Below, piece by piece: positions 57,957-64,000 of a stretch of DNA of 64,000 nt. The notes beneath the pieces are model-generated. The model did not search any database and was not told the origin of the DNA. It saw only the letters and a program-made list of their open reading frames with translations. The first letter of the stretch is position 1. Each line of letters starts with the position of its first letter. A program made the translations under genes and the position numbers. The DNA comes from Zea mays (taxonomy: Eukaryota; Streptophyta; Magnoliopsida; Poales; Poaceae), in assembly GCF_902167145.1 (NCBI RefSeq), contig NC_050101.1, forward strand, positions 179,858,428-179,922,427, read 5' to 3'.

Positions 57957-60900
57957 ATGGATATCGATGCCAGCGCCAGCGTCATGTGCCAGCTGCTGAG
58001 CCCCGAGGGAGACCCTCTAGGCTCTGCGCTCTATCTGCCCCAGAACGTCGGGCCCCCGCAGCTCCAGGAGATTGTCAATCAGCTCCTCCACAATGTATTA
58101 CTGTGCTCTAATTGTTTTCTTTCCCATCTATCCAATTCTTTCATCTTATCTTGCTTCCCTCAACCTTACCTTTCCATCCTCCTATTGTTAACTCACTCGT
58201 GCATTCTATTCATTCAGGAGGAGAAGTTGCCCTATGCATTCTACGTTGGAGACGAGGAGCTCTCTGTCCACCTGGGTGCTTACATGCGGCAGAAGAACGG
58301 TGAGATGAGATCACTCAGCAGTTCATCTACTGCGCTGCGCATTTCCCTTTCGTCTCCTGATTTTTGATGAAAGGTGAACCGTGTCGTCTGTGCTGCCATC
58401 TAATTCCTATTTCCATCTCTTTCTTTTTTTTTCCTTCTTAAACTCTAGCCAATGTTGAGGTTACTCTGCGCATAGTATGCCAACCACAAGCACTTTTCCG
58501 GATCAGGCCGGTCAACCGATGCTCTGCCACGATTGCTGGTATGTCTAGCGACCTGTTGTTCTGTTAATTATCCCTCCTAGCTATTATTTTGGCGCCCAAT
58601 TATTCATTTGCTTGTCACATCCAGTTAATTCAATAATATCTTGTTCTACTCTTACATTTCTTTTGGGCGTTTTTGGTTGCCGACCACAACATGCCACAGC
58701 TCGGCCTTGCCCTAACCTTTGGCATGTTTAGCCACCACTTAGTGGAAACTTTGGCATCTTTTGTGTGTTTTTAGCTGCCACTCCTTCCCAAAAGTTTGGT
58801 GCAGAATTTAAGCGCCGCAACTTGCAATAGGTTGGGCGAGCTGCATTTTAATTTTGGCCGGTTGCTGCATGCAACCAAACAATATGTTTCTCCTTGAATG
58901 GTCTATTCACAATCTTCTCTTTCTGCAGGCCACACGGAAGCTGTAATTGCTGTTTCTTTTAGCCCTGATGGAAAGAGTTTGGCGAGCGGTTCAGGTGACA
59001 CCACTGTTCGCTTTTGGGACCTGAGTACACAGACTCCACTGTTCACATGCAAAGGTGAATGCTCAGTACCCTATCCTTGTTTACCAGTGATTTTACTGCA
59101 ATGCTGTTCATTCCTTAAATTCTGGTCCTTGAGTAGGTTGCATATACCCATATTGGCCAATTTAATCTTAGTTGCACGCCAAACCACTAAGATGAATGAT
59201 GTACCAAAGACACCAGTGTATCAATAGTACCAAAAGATAGTTAGGGAAGCAGGGAGTGAGTCCTGAAACAGTAGAGTATGTCTACGAAGTCATGACATCA
59301 CAACCTAATATACACAGATTTTTAGATGTTTGGGCCATAGTGTGCGTAATACGCCTTGTCCTCCTAATCTCCTATCGATCATAGATTGTTGTATGCAGAT
59401 GATACACAAGGTTATGAGCTCCAACCCAGTGAGAAATAGTCCGTCTTAGTTGAGGAGGGATGAGGCAAGCTAGACTAGTTCTAACTGTTGCTCTCTTTGC
59501 TCAGTTGAATTGAACTCCTTTGGGTTCGGTTTGTTGGATCTTGGAATGATACTTTGTGGTGTGTCTAACCTGAATTAAACGCTGATCTACCATCTCTTTT
59601 ATACTCCAAAGAAGTTGCAAGTTTACATTTATATGTTATTTGCGGGCCCTGCTTGTCATTGGGCCAACCGTCTCTGTCCCATGCTTCGTAATCATGTAGC
59701 ATGTGTCAGTGTAATCATACCCCTTGAAATGACCAACCGAGGACCGATCCAGAGTGTGGGCGTTGTATTAATGGTGCTCAGTACGGTTTGTCATACCCTT
59801 TATTACAGGAAAATACACTTGTACTGTAAAGCCATGGCTATAGGGTTTTTCCCCATCTCTTAGAGAAAGCAAGATCGTCTAACCCGATATGGTCATAAAT
59901 GCATGAGTACACTTTCTCAGAAATGCCAGGTATGCTTGCCTCTTAGTGTGTTATCAGGGCGGAGGCGTGTCTGTAATGTCACGTATCACATTTAAAGTGA
60001 TACAAGCGCTTGGTGACGATCATTCCTTTCCAAGGTGACTGTCATACCTACGCCTGTGAACACCGAGGTCTGAACCAACTAGTCTATGGTGCTTAGCGAC
60101 CAATATAGCCTCTTCTATTTTTTACATTTCATGGTACACTTCGTGTGGCATGCATGACTACATGGCCGATACTCGCTCTGTGTGTCGGTCTCGAGTGCTC
60201 TGCGGCCTAAGTCTTGTGCTAGTTCACTAAGTCAGGCCCGCAATGTTGCCTCCAACACATTTAATAGGTTGTGCCTGAGACTTGTCCATTAATCTATTGC
60301 TAAGGATAACCTCTAGGGCCTTATCTCGGAGCCGTACCGCCTCTGGTGGACCTGCGACATCCTTTTGCTTCGAGATAAGATTAGTCTTAGGGTGTGTATG
60401 GTTTGGTTTTGGCTTTTGCCCCCCAAAAGCCAAACCAAAGGGCTGAATCTGGAAAGTAGCTTTTTCTAAAAGCCGATTTTCTTGGTAGTGCAAAACTGAA
60501 AGCACCTTTGGACCTGCTTTTAGCGGCTTTCAGGTGGAACTGTGAAAATATATATGGAAGAATTTTTAGCGGCTTTCAGTGGTTTCCACCAACGTTTTTT
60601 TAGCTTTTTAGCAGTTCACAGCCACAACAGTTTTTTCACAGCCACAGTCCAACCAAACAGACCCTTAGCTACTCCGAGCTTTCAAATCCCTCGGGGGGCC
60701 CCTAGGCCCTAGATGATATAGGTCCTAATCGGCGTCAAAGTATAAGGTCGGAAACTTAAGTGTCCAGAGCAGCTAAATGTAGCATGTGCTCAGGGGCCAG
60801 TCTGTCCTGAGAACCCATCGTACTGCCACGAGGCCTTACACCGACTAGTGCCCCTAGGCGCGAGGAGCCTCAGGAGCTTATACCGCCAAGTGCCTCGGGG

Positions 60901-63218
60901 CATGAGGGGCCCCGAGGGCTTACGTTTGTGTGTCTCGGGATGTGTTGTTCTGAGGATTTTCGAGTGGTATAATTTGACATTGTGCCATGCCCCTATCTAG
61001 ACGGACCAAGGGAGGTCCCCATATCACAGTAGGTCCTAATATCAGTCTCCTGTGTCGGGATCTTTGTGGGCTTCCTCAGGTGCTGATGATGACCTTGGAA
61101 CTAGCATCTATATATAATTAGCAAATTAAATGGACAAAGAGAGGATGACTACAATATATTGGTTCGATGATCCTTCTATGCACTTTTGCTGGACAAACAT
61201 ATGAATTGAAACCGTTGAATCTTTGAATGATGCCATATTACAGTTTCTTTTAATGGCATAGTGGTTTTTCCGATCTATAATATTGTGCAGGTTCAAACCT
61301 ATCCCTCGCAATGAACATTGAACACACTATTAGGGATGAAAGTAGGTATCCGGATTATTAGGACAAATTTAATACTTTAAAATAGATATGTATGAAATTT
61401 GATGCTAATATTTTCTTATGTTATCAAGCACATTATTATAAATAAGAATAAAATAATGCTTAAAATGTTTTATACATTATTTGCTCCCTACAACAAAAAA
61501 TGTAAAAAAATATCTGTAACCGAATTGTATCCGAATTTTATATCTAACATTTGAGAAGATATATGATAAATTCGAAATTTGCCTTTTATGAATCTTTACA
61601 AGCTCATTGCTCGAAATAAGAATATGAATTTGAATAGCGCATTGTATATCATATTTATTCACAATCAAAGAAAAAGACCAAAAAAATGATATCCGAGTAA
61701 GTATCTGTTTTCATCCCTACACACTATGTGAGCCATTTTTAGGCCTATCTGACTTTATGGCATTTGAACCCATTAGGAAGGCTATCATATTTGTGCAATC
61801 TTTGTTGCACTTCTGTGCATTGCACTTCTCATATGCTGTTTCTAACCTTTCATTTTCCAGGACACAAAAATTGGGTTCTCTGTATTGCATGGTCACCTGA
61901 TGGAAAACATCTTGTTAGTGGTAGCAAGTCGGGAGAACTTATATTATGGGACCCAAAAACTGGGAACCAATTGGGCACTCCACTTATGGTACAATCATGC
62001 ATTGTTCAATTTTTGAGTTCTAGGCCCGCTGAACAACGAATTTAGAAATACGGTAGCTTTTCTTTTCTGTATTGTTAGGCTAGACTGCCCTGTGCTGTGA
62101 CCCACAATTTGAAATAGATGATAACCAAAGAGAACTATCACAAACTTCTATTCTTTGCATCTTTCAGATGTTTCTTTTTACAATGTCCACCACTCATTTA
62201 GTGTGCCTTGTGTTACAAAATAGGGACACAGGAAATGGATTACTGCTGTATCATGGGAGCCAGTTCATTTGCAGTCTCCGTGCCGCCGCTTTGTAAGTGC
62301 AAGCAAGGACGGTGATGCTCGCATTTGGGACATCACCACAAGGAAATGTGTTATTTCCCTTACAGGTCACACTAGTTCAGTGACCTGTGTCAAGTGGGGT
62401 GGAGATGGTTTGATTTATACTGGGTAAGACATGAATGATCGGCTCTTTCCTTTTCGGAAAAATATTATAGCTTTGGCCTCTTGTATTCTGCACTTTTCAT
62501 TTACTACCATGGGAAATATAAGTGCTCTTGAACATTGATGTTTACTAACAAATCCAGTGATGCTATCATGGTTCAAGCTGTATGTAGACTAGTCTTATAC
62601 AGAGTATGATAAAAAATAGACCTGCTTATCTATTAAATGTAAAAACTTTGCTTCTTATCTTTTCACTAGTAGGATCAAGTTGTGTCTTCATCATAGATTC
62701 ATCGCAAATTCTTCCGTGTTCCCCTTTTTGTATGAATATAAGATGAAGGCTGCCCGAGTGCGAATTCTTGATGTTTTTCTTTTGAGGATTGTGGAAAAAG
62801 AATATGATTCTGAGTCAACAAAATCAAGGTCCCTCCTGGTCTCAGATAATTCTTAGATTTACTATTGTAACTATTACCTAATGGAGTAACAAGTTGAAAT
62901 TGTCTGTCTACCAGAAAATAAAAGGTTCATTCATTTACATATGTTTTCTCCTTTTTGAAGTTCCTGTGCTCCTTGATACTTTATCCAACTCAGATATCTA
63001 CAGACATATGATAAATAATTTTTAGCTGACCATAAGAACTTCAATTATCATTGCAAATGATGTGCAATAAGAAAGCTCACTCTTATGGATTTTTTCACTT
63101 CCAAGTTATATTTTCCCAAATATCAGTCTAAACACAATTCTTCTTTCGCTGTAGTTCCCAAGATTGTTTAATCAAAGTATGGGAAACTTCTCAGGGAAAG
63201 TTGGTCAAAACATTGAAG
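57957..63218 (+). CDS. NLE1: Notchless/NLE-type WD40 ribosome-assembly protein, 5' seven exons
   Basis: Exons: 57957-58094, 58218-58299, 58449-58538, 58929-59054, 61861-61988, 62224-62423, 63155-63218, all with GT-AG introns and matching phases, giving 276 codons without a stop. The gene continues past the window. Exons 1-3 form the ubiquitin-like NLE domain (MDIDASASVMCQLLSPEGDP, LPYAFYVGDEELSVHLG, ANVEVTLRIVCQPQALFRIR). WD repeats start at residues 104 (GHTEAVIAVSFSPDGKSLAS), 146 (GHKNWVLCIAWSPDGKHLVS), 189 (GHRKWITAVSWEPV) and about 236 (GHTSSVTCVKWGGDG). In yeast and animals the N-terminal domain binds the MIDAS domain of the AAA ATPase Midasin to release Notchless/Rsa4 from pre-60S particles in the nucleus; a conserved role is inferred. 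Introns 3 and 4 hold MITE-like insertions and intron 7 part of an LTR element. Confidence 0.93.
58665..58883. mobile_element. MITE-like insertion in Notchless intron 3
   Basis: The block starts GGGCGTTTTTGGTTGCC and ends GCATGCAACCAAACAATAT, whose complement (TTGTTTGGTTGCATGC) forms an imperfect terminal inverted repeat. Inner sequence has words such as GGCCGGTTGCTGCATGC typical of non-coding MITEs. I cannot fix a target duplication, so ends are approximate. Confidence 0.5.
59055..60386. other. First part of Notchless intron 4
   Basis: Intronic DNA without any exon signal of the WD40 frame. The stretch 59900-60380 and the CCTCGGGG-rich stretch 60680-61080 beyond the MITE look like old repetitive DNA, but I cannot define element ends. 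Confidence 0.5.
60390..60664. mobile_element. Tourist-like (PIF/Harbinger) MITE in Notchless intron 4
   Basis: A 275-bp block with terminal inverted repeats GGGTGTGTATGGTTTGG and CCAACCAAACAGACCC is flanked by the 3-bp duplication TTA (60387-60389 and 60665-60667). Both features are diagnostic of Tourist-type MITEs. Internal inverted words (AAAGCCAAACC, GCGGCTTTCAG) suggest a fold-back structure. No coding sequence. Confidence 0.9.
61331..61719. mobile_element. hAT-like MITE in Notchless intron 4
   Basis: A 389-bp AT-rich block begins TAGGGATGAAAGTAGGTATC and ends GATACTTACTCGG-complement...TTTTCATCCCTA, so the ends form inverted repeats. It is flanked by an 8-bp direct duplication CACACTAT (61323-61330 and 61720-61727), the length made by hAT transposases. 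It lies 141 bp before exon 5. Confidence 0.93.
62424..63154. other. Notchless intron 6
   Basis: AT-rich intron of 731 bp between GTAAGA and CTGTAG. No element or coding signal recognised. Confidence 0.7.
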
Positions 63219-63315
63219 GTATGCATCAATCCACAATATCTGCATACTTATGCTCTGATGCTCATGTGCCTGGATACTCAAATATTGTCCTGTTTAATTT
63301 AGAGTTTATAACTGT

Positions 63316-64000
63316 TGTTATGGTCGCTAGATCGGTGAGAGATTGGAGAGGGGTATCGATGGGTAGGAACGTCGGTCGGGAGCCTCTGCCCATGGCCGAG
63401 CAAGAGGAGGGTTTCTCCCTTCTAATTCTTGCCTACTTTATTTCTCATCCATTGATTACATAAATAGGCCGGCTGGTCGCCCTTGTCTAGCTAGAGATCC
63501 TTATCTCCTTAAAACTCTCCTAAAAACTCTCAACAAACTAACTGATAACCTTATTAGATAATCTCAACTAATCTCCTAAATAATTTCAACTAATCTTCTA
63601 ATCTTATCTCTAACTATCCTTATCCAATCCCCCTTGGAGGGCCCGTGGTTGTTGCTGCCGCAGCCCCTCCGTGGGCCTCTTTAAGCCCTGACACTACACC
63701 CCTCCTAGACAACCAACTCGTCCTCGAGCTGCAGCATGATGGGTGCTCAAAGACCGAGTCTACTTGACCCAAAACCAGACACCTAGAAGACAAGCCTTTT
63801 ACATCTCGACTTATCTTATTATTCCGAATCTGAATTTTTTTTGACCCCATAAGATAAAGCGGACACCCTCTGCGCCTTGGAGTTGCACGGGTGCAGCCAC
63901 CTGGATCCCATGGACGCCATCTGGACGAAAGGGGAGCACATAGACGGGCACCTGGAATAGGTCGCAACAATAACCAACGGAGGCACCCTCGTGGCGGCCA
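63316..64000 (-). mobile_element. Gypsy-like LTR element in Notchless intron 7 (partial, cut by window edge)
   Basis: A 378-bp LTR (63316-63693) has minus-strand ends TGTCAGGGC...CCATAACA, a TATTTATG box and an AATAAAG poly(A)-type signal (minus, near 63445-63470). On the element strand, AGGAGGGGTGTAG directly before the LTR is a polypurine tract. Just upstream the minus strand encodes MLQLEDELVV then a stop (63738-63709), resembling the C-terminal tail of many plant gypsy polyproteins. Frames in 63740-64000 are broken. The element continues beyond the right edge; orientation is opposite to Notchless. Confidence 0.7.

Noticed and set aside
59615..59863. Small ORF in Notchless intron 4
   Set aside because: No similarity recognised, not in phase with flanking exons and no flanking splice signals.
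1..64000. A new multi-gene defence or biosynthetic system
   Set aside because: Apart from Notchless all coding traces belong to retrotransposons or to captured, stop-containing fragments of ordinary plant genes, so no functional cluster is supported.

Overview
The window is plant nuclear DNA, most likely maize (Zea) or a close grass relative. The evidence is stacked LTR retrotransposons of grass type (Sirevirus copia elements with CCGGAC palindrome clusters, long-LTR chromodomain gypsy elements, a CRM-like gypsy element), Helitron termini of maize type carrying fragments of several host genes, Tourist-like and hAT-like MITEs in introns, and one split plant gene with GT-AG introns. All calls come from reading the sequence; family names are recognition, not database hits.

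Layout. 1-1542: end of a long gypsy LTR inserted in the integrase of a minus-strand copia element (1543-6396). 6397-9618: AT-rich DNA and a decayed LTR. 9619-23341: a second minus-strand Sirevirus with 5-bp target duplications (AAAGC). Its LTR regions are arrays in which a truncated LTR alternates with about 360 bp of the element's own flanking DNA, and one flank copy holds a solo LTR of another family. 24398-about 29255: a Helitron-like segment with broken CDPK, HMG-CoA reductase and sirtuin fragments. About 29251-44847: a second Helitron-like segment with a PP2C pseudogene, split by a 13,976-bp minus-strand gypsy element (30422-44397, target duplication TGGCG). That gypsy element has gag fused directly to integrase, an extra ORF before gag, and one LTR filled by two other truncated LTRs. 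45159-56982: minus-strand Helitron termini surrounding a 5'-truncated PMT-type methyltransferase pseudogene, itself split by a complete 6,892-bp CRM-like gypsy element (48796-55687, target duplication GCAGA).

The only host gene that looks intact is on the plus strand from 57957: the 5' seven exons (276 codons) of a Notchless/NLE-type WD40 ribosome-assembly protein, running off the right edge. Its introns hold three MITE-like insertions and part of another LTR element (63316-64000). Everything left of it is nested mobile DNA and captured gene debris, with a Helitron 5' end directly beside the Notchless promoter region.

I found no CRISPR array, operon or prokaryote-like system. The most unusual items are the LTR/flank array, the in-frame gag-integrase fusion, the upstream ORF whose start resembles a histone H3 tail, and the multi-gene Helitron captures.
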